The notes under the pieces were generated by a model that had not been told where the DNA came from, made no database searches, and was given only the letters and a program-made list of their open reading frames with translations. Below are positions 10,402 through 22,075 of a stretch of DNA of 64,000 nt, piece after piece. Origin of the DNA: Trichoderma breve (Eukaryota > Ascomycota > Sordariomycetes > Hypocreales > Hypocreaceae); NCBI RefSeq assembly GCF_028502605.1, contig NC_079235.1, forward strand, positions 1 to 64,000, in the 5' to 3' direction. A program made the position numbers and the translations under genes. Position 1 is the stretch's first letter. Each line of letters opens with the position of its first letter.

Positions 10402-13061
10402 TCATTTCCAAGAGCCTTCAGGCGGACCAAATGTTTCCCCAGATGCAACCTTCTTCAAGACATTTTGGCCAGAATTATAGTCCAGCGTCTGACTGGTAAT
10501 AGTGTTACCCCACCAGTTCGGAGGGCTTGTCTTGGTCAGATTAAGAGTAAGAAAGATCAGGATGCTGCAGAGTGCGAGTCCCACATCCAAGCCAGCGGAT
10601 GTAATGTAATTATAGCGAGCCCACCACCCTTGGTGCCGGTTTTTGATGACATAGGCGAAAAGAAAACCAACTATGGCCCAGCTGAGGTAGTTCAAGGGAG
10701 TAGCAGGCGGGATCCAACCGCAGCCCGCGAAAATCACAGGCGCCATAATGTATCTAATCTGCGAGCGTGGATAATTGCGGACTAGGAGGTAGAGAGTGAC
10801 GGGAAGGATAGCACCCGCCAAGAAGAACCAATAGAGACTGCTATAGAGCTGCCCTGGTGAAAAGATGCGAGCGGGACCGATTAAACCCCATATGACGGAA
10901 TTGGAGAAAAAGACGCGACCGCCAGGGCATGTAAAGTTATTGGATTGCTCAGGGGAGCATATGTCCTCGATCGAGCTGAATGCCCAGTTCATGACCGCAA
11001 TCTGCACAATCCCCGACCACAACGTTGCCACAACTTGTGACCAGAAGAGGGTGCAAGGTGGTACCTTCATGTAGTGCCCGAGCTTGAGGTCCTGAGCAAA
11101 ACTGAGGGCTTGGTACATGGTCATGTATCCATATGTTTTGAAGAGCATCATGGCCATCGGTCGTCCGGGGTAGATGTAGCCGACGATAAATTCAGTGAGG
11201 ACGTTAAGTCCAAGCCTGATGTCAATCATTGGCATTAGCCGTGTGGCTCGCGCTTACTACAGCCGTATTGGGAAGAGGGGAGGGAAGGGATCGGTTTACG
11301 GAGAGGAGGGTTTGACGTACTGCACGTTGGTCATCGCATGAACCATACCCATTGGAATAGTCCATACCAATGGTATAATAAAGGCGACAGTAAGGACCCA
11401 CCAAGGCATTTTGGTATCCCAAGCGTATAGGAGACCAAACGACAAAGCTAGCATAACGGCAGATAGAGTAGCATACCACCAGTCCGGTGCATCCGGATAT
11501 TTTTTCATCAGTCGCATATGCACATCATCTTCTTGCCTCCGAGCTAGCTTTGCCCGTAGCCAGATCTCAGAACCATGGAATAAACCGGTGTTGATCAAGA
11601 CTGAGATGACCATAGCGAATGAGACGCCGAATGAGAGTACTCAGGTCGTAGGGAGGAAAAGAGGCGAGTAAGCCTTGTATGCGTCTATATTTAAGGTGAT
11701 ATCGGGATTGAGGACCCGAGACACGTTATAAACTTTGCCAGTGTTATCGTATACACTGGAAGTTCCCATCGGAATGTACTTGGCGTACGAAACTCCAGAA
11801 AAATGTACCGCGATGGCAGTTATCCAGAAGAAGACAACAACGCCAACCAATGTATTTGCAATAGCGTACCTAATGAAATCAGCGTCTACTAGTAATGTGA
11901 CTGGATCTCTGTGAGTGCCTCATAAAGAGGCTGCATTAACACTTACCACGGCGGAATGAGGGGACTCAGCACATAGGCCGAGACAACAGTCCAATCCAAC
12001 GTCAGGGGTATCAGCGAAATTCCGCTGATTCCTCCAAATAGTTGGTTGACCACTGGGTCGTTCGGCTTGATCCATGTAACGAACGCGAAAACGCTCAGAC
12101 CTTCAAAGAGAAATCCGGGTACCCAGTACCAGACGAAGGAGCCCACGGCTACGTAGATAAAATACCGATAGCGGCCGACAGACCATTCATCGCTCTGTGA
12201 GGTATCCTCAGGCGCGTGGTCGTGAAGGGTGTACATTAGGGAAGTAGAAACCAGGTTAGAGGGCCAAATCATGGCTGCTGGCCAGCTTTGCGAGGTCAGC
12301 GTTACAATGATACGTCGAATTGGGCTTGAAGCGATTAGAAGTTCAAGCACTTACACAAGAAAGCGTCGACTTATTCCAGCTATACCGTAACCAATCATAG
12401 TCGAAGTCCACGTAAGGAGAAGTTGGAATCCCCATCCAAAGGACTGTCCATAAAACTTCTGCTGAGCTGTAAGGACATCGGTTGAATAAGCCGCCCCGAT
12501 ACCAAACCCAGCATTTGCCATCACGGTGACTACCACGTGCTCTTTCACATTAAAGGGCCCGGGATTGAGAGACCAACGGACTCCGAATGTCATGAATATT
12601 CGCTGGGGCATTGTAAGGGACCACAGGCGGCCGATGGGGTAAGCGAGAAACTGCGCGACGATAGTAGAAATCGATATTGCAGGCGACCGCAGGTGAAAGA
12701 GCATGTTCATTCCGCCACATATGGTGACAAGGAATAGACCAATCGCCCACGCACGAATGGTATTTGCTGGCATTTCCTCATCGTAATTGCGGACGGCTGC
12801 CTGGACTTCTGGGAATGGAGACGCGTCGACGCCAATCTTTTCAGATAATGGCACGTCGTTGCCGGGCTCACCATTCGAACGTTCAATCTCCTCAACCTTA
12901 GCTTTGCGAATATAATGATCTCCTACATTTTTTCCAAGATTGACAACAGTATCGTGCAATTCCTCTTCGAGATCGGCCTTGGACTCAATCTCATTTATTC
13001 GGGGGACATCGCTAATCATAGCCCCATCGATAGGAGTTATTTGACGAGCGGAGGGTGCCAT
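10402..13061 (-). pseudogene. OPT-family oligopeptide transporter with an in-frame TGA
   Basis: Four exons (13061-12355, 12285-11947, 11869-11321, 11215-10402) join in phase. They restore family blocks across each junction: RRFLVWPAAMIWPSNLV, LIPPWYAIANTLVG, and MTNVQLGLNVLTEFIVGY. The product would be 802 residues with many membrane helices, and it ends in the usual FGPPEGSW-type tail. It imports small peptides across the plasma membrane. Codon 425 is TGA (11643-11641), between YSPLFLPTT and VLSFGVSFA, where relatives have one residue. No intron boundary is possible there, since both sides are contiguous and in frame. Either it is a recent pseudogene, or the stop is a sequencing error or is read through. 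Everything else looks intact. Confidence 0.85.
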
Positions 13062-13454
13062 GGCAAAAGTAGAAACGAATGCACCGTTTGAATAGCCAGC
13101 ATATTCGAGAGCAACCGATGCATATCTAAGTGACTTATTTTATACATGAACGAATGGTGATTTCGATATGTTGCTGTTGAGTTTGATCCCGGGTATTCCG
13201 ACATGTAGATAGCAAGCACGTTGCTCATTCGCTAGAATATCCTAGCGTGAATGTAATCCCCCGCGATCCAGGAAGCTGAGCCAATGCTAGTTGTGCTAGC
13301 GCGCATGGTAGTTCCACTGTCGATTGGCATTTCTCCTCATCTTTTCCCCCGTACGAGATGTGAATTCCATTTTTCTATCAAAACCTCTGAGGCAGTAAGG
13401 TATGAATGGCTCTTACGTATATCTTGCCACACGGCTCAAGACAATATTGCGATT
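13062..13454. promoter_or_regulatory. Divergent promoter region, OPT gene / Zn2Cys6 regulator
   Basis: Gene-free 393 bp between two divergent genes. No operator motif stands out by eye. The layout suggests that the regulator could control the OPT gene. Confidence 0.3.
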
Positions 13455-15646
13455 ATGTCACAACCTAGCAAGAAGAGGTCCAAGAATGGTGAGCATTTAC
13501 GCTAATTCGAAGACGGCAGGCATACACGGCTAACACATGCATATTGGCTAGGATGCTGCGCCTGTAGAGAGAGACGAATTAAATGTGATGAAGGGTTACC
13601 AGCGTGTGGGCGGTGTACACGCTTAAGCTTGAATTGTTGTAAACCAGAACCATCAATCCCCCTTAGGCTCCGGCGACGTGGTTATGGCTCTATCAAGTCG
13701 CGAAATACCTGGGAGCCTCCGAACATTTTGCCGAATGTACAGCAGCAAAGTCCAAGTTCGCCTCTCAGTTCTCCAGCTCCCGAAGGAGACGGTGTCCCAC
13801 TGTCAGATGCCGGCTCGTCAATGAGCCGCGAGGATCAAGGCTTCTCTACAGCCAGCCGCGGTGCTTCTTCAGTCTCCCTGGTTACACCTGTGGTGATTGA
13901 GGATGCGTTATCCACCACACCAAGACCTCTATCCAGTGAAGCAATCACTGAGCCGCAGCAAGAGGCATATATGTTACTATCGCCTTCATGTGCTCGGTCC
14001 CATGTGCTACTGGATAATACTTTCGATATAATCCTTCCCGACAACGGCATGGAGGAGACATCTTGGCTTGGCGACAGTGATTTATGGGAACCGACTCTCC
14101 CTCCATTCCCTGCCGTCATTACAGGGACACCGAATATCCCTTCACAATCTCAGTGGATTGGGTGTATCAGCACTTTAGCCACTCCTGCATTTCAAGAAGG
14201 CATGACTGCCGCAGACTCGAATTCATCCACTTGGCCACATTCCATACAAGTATCCTCTGACCTACATCATCTCTCTTCGCCGAGATTATCTTTGCATTTT
14301 GACTTACCAGATGCTCTCAACCTCGACAATTACGAAAAGAGAGCGTTAGAATACTACCAGGGTCAATACACAGACTTACGTAGCGTAAAAGGATTTTCCT
14401 GGTCGGCTTATTCCATATTTCTTACTATTGCCTTGAAGGAAGAGGTGGTCCTTCGCTTGATGCTGGCTGTCTCACTACAAGGCATATCCCATCACAGTCA
14501 CGACAAAGGCATTTCGCTATCAAGTAAAGCGAACCTCAACAAGGGGCTGAAACTCCTACACCGAATTCTTCTACAGGAGCATCCTAACCACCTTGTTGTG
14601 ATGGTCTCATTCTGGCTGCTCATACTATGCACAATGGATAACGCTGCCTCTTCAACAGGACTGCAGAGGCGAGATCTCAATGCAAAGATCCACAATTATG
14701 TTATCACGCATCGCCTCTACGATCGGTGCAGTTCTGCTGCCGAAGACCATGTTGTGGAACCGAATAAAATCTTCAATAATGAGACAGCCTTTCATAGTCT
14801 CATCTACAAACTCCTTGGAATGCTCATCTATGCCGATGTGCAACTAAACTTCGTCTCACATGGGGGTAAACTCTCTGATCTTCTTCTCGAGGGTGACTGT
14901 ATGCGGCGCATACGACAAATATCTCGAAACTACCTATATCTCAATCATGGCGACAGATATCCGTCTTCAGAGCTCACTTACGATATAGAAAGTGTCGAGT
15001 GCTATGACGTATATCATGAGCAGCACAGGTTGTACCACCTGCTTAATCAACTGTTCTGGTTTGGGATGGGTAATTATCAAAGCATCCAAAGCGAGATTGA
15101 CACACTGGAAACAGTAAGTTCTACTTCGACAAATGAGTAGAGTATTACTGTTTGGGAGCTAAATACTGATTTCATCTCTCTTGGGGAGAGGTATAGAAAT
15201 ATAGCTCTTTTTTCCGCATAGCACATTGTGACACAATCGACGGGAGGTATCCGCGGATCCGTTTCCAGATTGATGCCGCGGTATGCGAATTTTATGCTAT
15301 TCGTTTGTATCACTTCCGCTGCCAGGACGTGCCGTCGCCTGATATCCGTATTCAAGATTCTGTTTCATCATTCCTGCAGATTGCACATCGCCTCCAGCGC
15401 ATGAAGGCCCGCTACAGCTGGTTTGACCGATCTCTTTTCCTCGTTGGTATTGAAACGCGTGATGCCATCCACAGGGATTGGATACAGGGACGGATGATTC
15501 GGGCTGACTTGATCCGAGCCTTGTCTAGGGTTTGGGAGGGCGAGAAGATGTATGGGCGGCGACTTAGCAAGGAGCAGATGCGGGTTATCCTGCGAGGAGA
15601 AGGGGTGCTGCATGATTCCGCTACAGTAGCATCAGCTTGGCAATAG
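13455..15646 (+). CDS. Zn2Cys6 transcription factor
   Basis: Three exons (13455-13488, 13552-15113, 15197-15646) give about 681 residues. The first intron falls just before the zinc cluster, which reads CCACRERRIKC then DEGLPACGRCTRLSLNC: Cx2Cx6Cx6Cx2Cx6C. It is followed by a Ser/Pro-rich linker and a long helical region typical of the fungal-specific regulator domain (around residues 250-650, with ALEYYQGQYTDLR). Splicing at 15113/15197 joins DTLET to KYSSFFRIAHC and keeps the frame to the end. It lies next to and divergent from the OPT transporter, a plausible target. Confidence 0.85.
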
Positions 15647-16026
15647 TTTTGTTCTAGGTTCCTGCTAAATGTCAAACACGTCCATCGATTGGTGATACGG
15701 ATTATTTGCTAGCCTTTCACTCCTCTTCCACATAGTTCATTTCTGAAGTTCAATTGGCCAGATTATCCATGACCGTGTTTAAATAAGTGTCTGTCTCCTG
15801 GGTATACGGGTTTGATGAAGTGGGATATTGTCGTTCAACTTGTTTCCAGCGGAACAATGCGATTGGCCAAAATATCCGCACTCACATCTCCTCTACTACA
15901 TAAAAGAGACAGCCTGGGGAATTACACCAGCTGTATCCCTATACATCGCTACTTTTCAGAATAACAGTAAATCTGAAGACCTAAGGCACCCTTTACGTTC
16001 GCTTCCTAGTATAAGTTACTCACAAG
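15647..16026. other. Gene-free stretch
   Basis: 380 bp upstream of the S9 peptidase gene. No gene or clear motif is seen. Confidence 0.3.
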
Positions 16027-18111
16027 ATGACTTTACGGACACTGGAGAATGGCGAGAGAGGCCAAAATAGTTGTGGTGTTCGAAATCATGACTATCCGCT
16101 TGCCGAGGTGCCCGATATTGCTGATTCGCAAATTTGGAAGCAAGTTGAAGGATTCTTCACCAAAGTCCATGCCCCGTCATTTGGCCAGCTGAGCAACGCC
16201 GAGGACTTGGCTGTATCGCCTGACGGCACAAGACTCGCATTTACTGGGTACATCTGGAGCTCGCTGAAGGACGGTCCCAAAGCACATGTTTACATTGTTG
16301 ATCTACCCGCAGGATCAAGCATGTCAGCAGATCCTGTGCCTATGGCTGTTTCTCATGGCCCGCATAACAACAAGAAACCCAAGTGGTCTCCCGACGGGAA
16401 GATGCTGGTCTTCCTATCAGACAGAATTCGAGCAGGGCAATATCAATTGTTCTACTTGAGATCCGATAGACTTGGAGAAGCGCAGCCCTTGGTCTCGGAA
16501 CCTCTCCAAGGCATCATCGAAGATTTTTCTTGGTCGCATGATGGTAGCAAAATACTTATAGGTCTCGCGGCGTTCGGTCTGCCCAAATCTGGCTTCGAAG
16601 GTTCTGGAACGCTCGTTGACCTGGATGTCCCTCGATCACAATGGACCCCGATTGTGAAAACAGACCATGCTGCGATGGATGTCCGCAGTCTTTGGCTCCA
16701 TGATTTACAAAGCCATCAGACGCGCCGGATTAGCCTCCCTGGAAGAAACATTTGGCGGTTCGCTTGGTGCGGTCCGCAGGATGCGGTTGCCATTGTCAGT
16801 GATCGACCTGGCGAAGGAGCGTACAAGGAATCTTCTCTTGTCAAAATATCACTCTCGAATTGCGTGGAACGTGTTATGGTTGAAAGAGGGGAATACTTTA
16901 TGGCGCAGCCAACTGCTTCACCTTCGGGTTCGAAAGTTGCTTTTGTTGAATCCGTCGGTGGGGACCGCACCAAGCTTGCTGGCTGTATCGTCTGCGTCGA
17001 TAGCAAGACCAATAAGCAGACGCGAATCGCCTCCAATGTCGACATTTCAAGTCTTGAGTGGTTCAATGAAGAGACTTTGTTTAGTATGGGCTTGAGAGAC
17101 CTCACATCGGTGGCTCTTAAGGTTGACGTGCTCACCCATGAGGTACGTGAGCTTTGGTCGACAGGCAATGCTTGTGGCCCTTCTTACCCTCAGCCAGCCG
17201 GCCTCCCTGGCGGAGGATTCGCTGTAGTTAGACAGGGCTGGGAGTTACAGCCGGAAATTGGATTGGTTAGCGAGGCCGGCGCATATACCCGAATACTCTC
17301 TTTCGAAGACGATGGTGGACGCTGGCTTCGGCCCCAGCTGGGCCAGAGCCACGCAGTCTCTTGGGAGTCTACAGACGGCTTAAAAATCCAGGGGTTCCTA
17401 TACCTCCCTCCCAAAGGACAGAAACCATACCCTCTGATTCTCAATGTTCATGGAGGTCCCATGAGCGCCTTTATTGACCAGTGGATGGGATATCGAACTT
17501 GGGTAGCCTTTTTAGTAGCTCAAGGATATGCGGTCCTCAACGCGAATCCTCGAGGCTCCCTTGGACGAGGTCGAAAGTTTACACAGGGCGTGGTAGGGGA
17601 CGTTGGGGGCGGTGATGCAACCGATCTCCTGAAAGGGCTTGACTATCTTGTCAGTTCTGGTGTTGCAGATGCCTCCCGATTGGGTGTCATTGGGGGTAGC
17701 TACGGTGGCTTTCAGTCAGCTTGGCTGACCACTTTGACAAACAGGTTCGCCGCCGCAATTCCTATTTCTCCTGTTAGCGACTGGAACTTGCAGTGGTTGT
17801 CCAGCGACCTTCGCCAGCGGACTCTGGACAATCGTCCTTACAATATAGAGAGTTTGTATTTTCGTCGAAGCCCACTGAGATATGTCCACCGTTGCAAGAC
17901 GCCAACGCTGCAACTAGTGGGAAAGGTAGACCAGTGCACTCCACCTGCCCAGGCACATTACTATCATACTGCGCTTCTGGATCATGGAGTTAAATCATGT
18001 ATTGTGGAATATCCGAAAGAGGGCCATGGCATTCGCCAATTTCCCGCTTTAATAGATGCTTGTTGCAGAATGATTAGCTGGTTTGGCCATTTTATGCCAG
18101 TAGATAAATAA
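16027..18111 (+). CDS. S9-family serine peptidase (prolyl oligopeptidase / acylaminoacyl-peptidase type)
   Basis: A single exon gives 694 residues. The N-terminal half has repeated propeller-like strands (AVSPDGTRLAFTG, PKWSPDGKMLVFLSD, FSWSHDGSKILIG). The C-terminal half is an alpha/beta-hydrolase with LILNVHGGP, the nucleophile motif GGSYGG (Ser558), Asp635 in GKVDQCTPP and His667 in EGHGI. It has no signal peptide, so it probably acts in the cytosol, cleaving short peptides with N-terminal acyl groups or proline. The start is the first ATG of the open frame, and the first 40 or so residues are weakly conserved, so a later start is possible. It fits with the peptide transporter and asparaginase nearby. 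Confidence 0.9.
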   Translation: MTLRTLENGERGQNSCGVRNHDYPLAEVPDIADSQIWKQVEGFFTKVHAPSFGQLSNAEDLAVSPDGTRLAFTGYIWSSLKDGPKAHVYIVDLPAGSSMSADPVPMAVSHGPHNNKKPKWSPDGKMLVFLSDRIRAGQYQLFYLRSDRLGEAQPLVSEPLQGIIEDFSWSHDGSKILIGLAAFGLPKSGFEGSGTLVDLDVPRSQWTPIVKTDHAAMDVRSLWLHDLQSHQTRRISLPGRNIWRFAWCGPQDAVAIVSDRPGEGAYKESSLVKISLSNCVERVMVERGEYFMAQPTASPSGSKVAFVESVGGDRTKLAGCIVCVDSKTNKQTRIASNVDISSLEWFNEETLFSMGLRDLTSVALKVDVLTHEVRELWSTGNACGPSYPQPAGLPGGGFAVVRQGWELQPEIGLVSEAGAYTRILSFEDDGGRWLRPQLGQSHAVSWESTDGLKIQGFLYLPPKGQKPYPLILNVHGGPMSAFIDQWMGYRTWVAFLVAQGYAVLNANPRGSLGRGRKFTQGVVGDVGGGDATDLLKGLDYLVSSGVADASRLGVIGGSYGGFQSAWLTTLTNRFAAAIPISPVSDWNLQWLSSDLRQRTLDNRPYNIESLYFRRSPLRYVHRCKTPTLQLVGKVDQCTPPAQAHYYHTALLDHGVKSCIVEYPKEGHGIRQFPALIDACCRMISWFGHFMPVDK

Positions 18112-18800
18112 ACTCAGTAATACAATTGATTTTTTATTTAATTGTACTTGATGTAAATTAATACGCCAGTGTTACATACCTGTTGAGAACTTTTTAAACA
18201 AACAAGACCCGCGATACAATGCCTGTCAGCACTACAGTGAGTTACTTCTAACGAACCATGTACAATATTCCAGCAGAGACTCAATTGATATATACATGTA
18301 CGCCCATATGCCCCTTACTATCAAGGCCATAATGGATCTTTGAGATCCTCTAAAAGCCTTTAGCGCAAATTCCGCTTGCTACAAGATAATTCTCAGGTAC
18401 GCGCGCAACAGCTGGTTGGCAGGGAGCTACGACAACATTCATAGTATATACTTTTTAGTAGCAAGGCTACAGGTACAGTAGACTTATCTGCAGCTGAGAA
18501 GTAACAACCCTGTCAAATAACACAGTCCATCTTGCTCTGCTAGATTATTATTGTATGACTTCGCCGAATGATGCTTTTGTGCTGCTGACATAATGCATAT
18601 ACAAATGCAGAAATCACTAATAATGAGCACGCAATCCGTTTCGCATATATTCCACTTTTGTCCTCTTACACACCACTCGATTTCTTGCCCTCCATTGAAG
18701 CCCTAGGTCTATCGACCAATACCTCACAATTTAATGCTTGCGACGATTTGGGGTTGAGCCAAGTAGAGTTTCCGTGAATATATCTCGAAGGTAGTTGAAC
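18112..18800. other. Gene-free stretch
   Basis: About 690 bp, AT-rich. No gene is seen. It contains the 3' flank of the S9 peptidase and the promoter of the dehydrogenase. Confidence 0.3.
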
Positions 18801-20085
18801 ATGGCCCCTACTGCAAATAGAACCCTCGACGGCCACAAGCTACTGGTCCTCCTAGGAGTAACAGGACCGCCAAAGTCGCTACTTGGCACGGAGTTCCGAC
18901 TCGAGTGGATAGCAGAGCTTAAAGAGCTGTTTCCTGGCCTGGAAATCGTCACTGTCAGAGACACAACATGGAATACGCCATCATTCCAGAAGAAATTCCC
19001 CAACGAAGAGTGGAAGGATGTCACTATCCTCGTCACCGGGAGTGCATTACCAACAGCGGACATTGCTCCAAAGCTGGAGTATGTGCAGCTGCAGAGTGCT
19101 GGTGCAAACCATGTTCTCGACCACCCTCTGATACGAGAAACAAATGTCGCTCTCTGTACAGCTAGTGGTGTGCATGGGTACGAACCTCCAAGATTTAAAT
19201 GAGTGAATCTGACATGCTGACTCGTCGTGAAGACCACAGATAGCTGAGTGGGTAGTAACAACATTTTTAGCCTTCCAACATCAAAGTCAAAAGTATAACA
19301 ACTCCATAAATTGGGAATAATGTCTAACTTGATTTCGTAGTTACTCGATACGTTGATATCCAGCGCCAAAGCCGGTGGCAGAAGTTGGCAGAGCCCGTGA
19401 ATGACGCAGTTCAACAGCGAGTGTAAGCTGAATCTGATCACCTAAGTGACAACATGAGATACAGTGAGTCTAATAAGTTCTCAGTGGCATTCTTGGGTAC
19501 GGCGCCGTCGGTCGCCAGGTAGCTCGAGTCTTGAAAGCATTAGGCATGGATGTCTACGTGTGTACTTTGCACCCGCGTCTCTCGCCTGAGTCGCGCAGAG
19601 ATGAGACTTATACGCCAGCAGGCCTCGGTGACCCTGAAGGCATCTTGCCTAGCAAATGGTTCTCGGCTGGGGATACTGAAGGCTTACATGAGTTTCTGAG
19701 CTCCGGCCTCGATCTACTTGTCATTACTCTTCCACTGACACGGAACACACGGGGTCTCATCTCACGAAACGAATTAGCTTTCCTTGCTAAACAGAAGACA
19801 TTTGTTTCAAATGTCGGCCGGGGAGAGATCATCAAAACAGATGACTTGATTGACGCGCTTGAAGACGGCGTAATCCGCGGAGCTGCACTTGATGTGACAG
19901 ATCCTGAACCATTGCCAGATGGCCACCGCTTGTGGAGCACGAAGAATCTGTTCATTTCACCGCACGTCAGTGGAGATTCTAGCGCTTACGCTCAAAGGAT
20001 ATATGAGGTTCTCAAGTATAACCTCATTCGACTTAGTGAAGGAAGAGAGCTCACGAATAAAGTGAACAGAAATGAAGGATATTAA
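18801..20085 (+). CDS. D-isomer-specific 2-hydroxyacid dehydrogenase
   Basis: An NAD(P)-dependent oxidoreductase that interconverts 2-keto acids and D-2-hydroxy acids. Exon 1 is 18801-19177. Splicing to 19233 restores ASGVHGPQIAEWVVTTFLAF. A third exon, with RYVDIQRQSRWQKLAEP, starts near 19342, but its exact acceptor is unclear to me. The last exon starts near 19485 with GILGYGAVGRQVARVLKALG, the GxGxxG dinucleotide fold. Catalytic residues are visible: Arg in NVGRGE, Glu in DVTDPEPLP and His in SPHVSGD. It may act in one pathway with the dioxygenase and the cyclodeaminase-like enzyme that follow. Confidence 0.85.
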
Positions 20086-20850
20086 AGAGCTCTATGCGAT
20101 ACTTGCCAAGTCCATCACTTCCTTATGTATATATCGGACATCAGCTTTTTCTATAGCCGACGTTATGCTGTTCACTATTGAAAACAAAACGTACTTCGAT
20201 CAGCTAGCGCAGCCTTTTTATGAGGCTGAATCCCGGGCTACCTATCCCGATAACTGAGGACTTGACAACAATCAAGCTCTTTCGAGAAGCAAACTACTGT
20301 ACTCTGGTTAAGAAGATTGTTGAGGCAAGCTTCAAGACGGGAGCCATAAACTACGGTGATGGATCGATTACAAAATAGGAAGATGATAGCCTGCGCTGTT
20401 CATGAGTAAACAATAAAAGCTCTACTGAACAGTAGTTTCTGGAGTAAATCTTCAACTGATAGCATTATATTAAGCCGTTGACAGAGCCTGCTGCACTGCA
20501 CGCACTTGTTCAATAGCCTTGCTAAAATAGCTCCGGTGGAGATTGATCGTTTCGGGTATGTTGATTTTGCCGTTTGAGTAAGCATGCAGAATACTGGTGT
20601 GGGCTTCAGATCGCGTGCGTGCTTGAACCAAAGAGTGGCGTGATAGACACTAACCATGATCTACAGGTGAAGATGGAATCTTTCTGATTTGTCCGTTATC
20701 GGCGAGAAGATGTGGATATACGTCTACTCGCAAATGTAACATACCGACATCACGATAAATCGAGACTAACAGTCTGGTTGTGGCCCAAGTCTTACTGCTG
20801 GTCCTCCTGTAAAAGACAAACCCTAGCCAATTGAGAACAACATTGCTTTC
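20086..20850. other. Gene-free stretch
   Basis: 765 bp with short open frames only. None has domain-like composition. It includes the promoter of the dioxygenase. Confidence 0.3.
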
Positions 20851-21924
20851 ATGATGGCAGCAGCTAGCATTGCGAGACCTCTACACATATCAGGTAAGCC
20901 ACTGGATGAACCGATTGAATCGGCATCGCAGGAAAAGCCAATTGCTTTTGATCCGCTCCAGCATCTATGCTACAATCGACCCTCTTCAACAATCAGCCTT
21001 CATGACCTTGGCCTCGATTTCCCAGAAGCCAGCTCACAAACGGCCATCACTGCACCATTCCCACTCTTAACTCCCTCTGGTGTTCGTGAGCTTCGTGCCG
21101 ACATCTTTCGCCCCGACATTGTTGGCAAATATGGCTCGTGGAAATATCCTGGCGTCTATCGCATCCGCGGATATGGGCCGGCCGCACCGTTTGCCTACTC
21201 CATGTGGCGAAGTCCCGAGATGCTGAAAGCTTGTTCTGACGCGGCTGGTGTGGACTTGGACATTATCATGGACTATGAAATTGGGCAGCTTAACGTTCAA
21301 CTGCCAAAACATGTCGACAAGAATGGTGCAATCACAGACAATCTACCCCCACCAGAGCCGCCAAAAGCGAGCAGCGACGATGTTGAACCAGATGAAGACG
21401 GTGCGGATCTCAAAGACCTTGTTTCGGCATGGCATCGCGACTCGTATCCGTGGGTATGCGTGCTAATGCTCTCTGATCCGGTCGGCATGTCGGGCGGCGA
21501 GACAGCCTTGCGCAAAGGCGATGGAGGCATCCTAAAGATGAGGCAGCCAGGCATGGGATATGCTGTCATGATGCAGGGGAGCATGGTCAAGCACGCTGCA
21601 CTGCGGACACTCGGCAGCGGCGAGCGCATCACCTTTGTCGTCTCGATGCGTCCACGGGATCCGATGCTGCGAGACACCAGCACGTTGCGCACCGTCAAGC
21701 CGATCAGCAATAACGACGAGCTTTTTCGACAGTGGGCGGACTATCGGCTGAATGTTGTAGCTCAGCGTCTGGCTAAGATGCGTGATACCTTGCAGGCCGA
21801 AGGAAGGCCAGCTGCTGAGACGCACCGGCTAACGAAGGAATGGGTTCAACAGCAGCTTGAGTATCTACAGACAACAGTGGATGAGATGGATCTAAGTGAT
21901 TATATAGCCCCGAATTTTAAATAG
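20851..21924 (+). CDS. 2-oxoglutarate/Fe(II)-dependent dioxygenase-like protein
   Basis: A single exon gives 357 residues. The iron-binding triad is plausible: His and Asp in AWHRDSYPW (around residues 195-197) and the distal His in GSMVKHAAL (around 250). Arg in GERITFVVSMRPR would bind 2-oxoglutarate. Between them lies the strand VCVLMLSD...GGETAL, typical of small-molecule hydroxylases. No signal peptide is seen. It converges with the cyclodeaminase-like gene, only 151 bp away. The substrate is unknown; given the neighbours, an amino acid or cyclic amine is a reasonable guess. Confidence 0.8.
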   Translation: MMAAASIARPLHISGKPLDEPIESASQEKPIAFDPLQHLCYNRPSSTISLHDLGLDFPEASSQTAITAPFPLLTPSGVRELRADIFRPDIVGKYGSWKYPGVYRIRGYGPAAPFAYSMWRSPEMLKACSDAAGVDLDIIMDYEIGQLNVQLPKHVDKNGAITDNLPPPEPPKASSDDVEPDEDGADLKDLVSAWHRDSYPWVCVLMLSDPVGMSGGETALRKGDGGILKMRQPGMGYAVMMQGSMVKHAALRTLGSGERITFVVSMRPRDPMLRDTSTLRTVKPISNNDELFRQWADYRLNVVAQRLAKMRDTLQAEGRPAAETHRLTKEWVQQQLEYLQTTVDEMDLSDYIAPNFK

Positions 21925-22075
21925 CATGCATAGGAGTATCACGATGCGAGGCAAAGCTTCATATTTACGGCAAGTTTGTGCTGGATATGGGCAATGTGAT
22001 GTAGTGAAAATTGTGTGTTGGAAAATTTGACCATCAGTTTCTACTCGGGTTTTTTTATGTATATGGCACTTTGCT

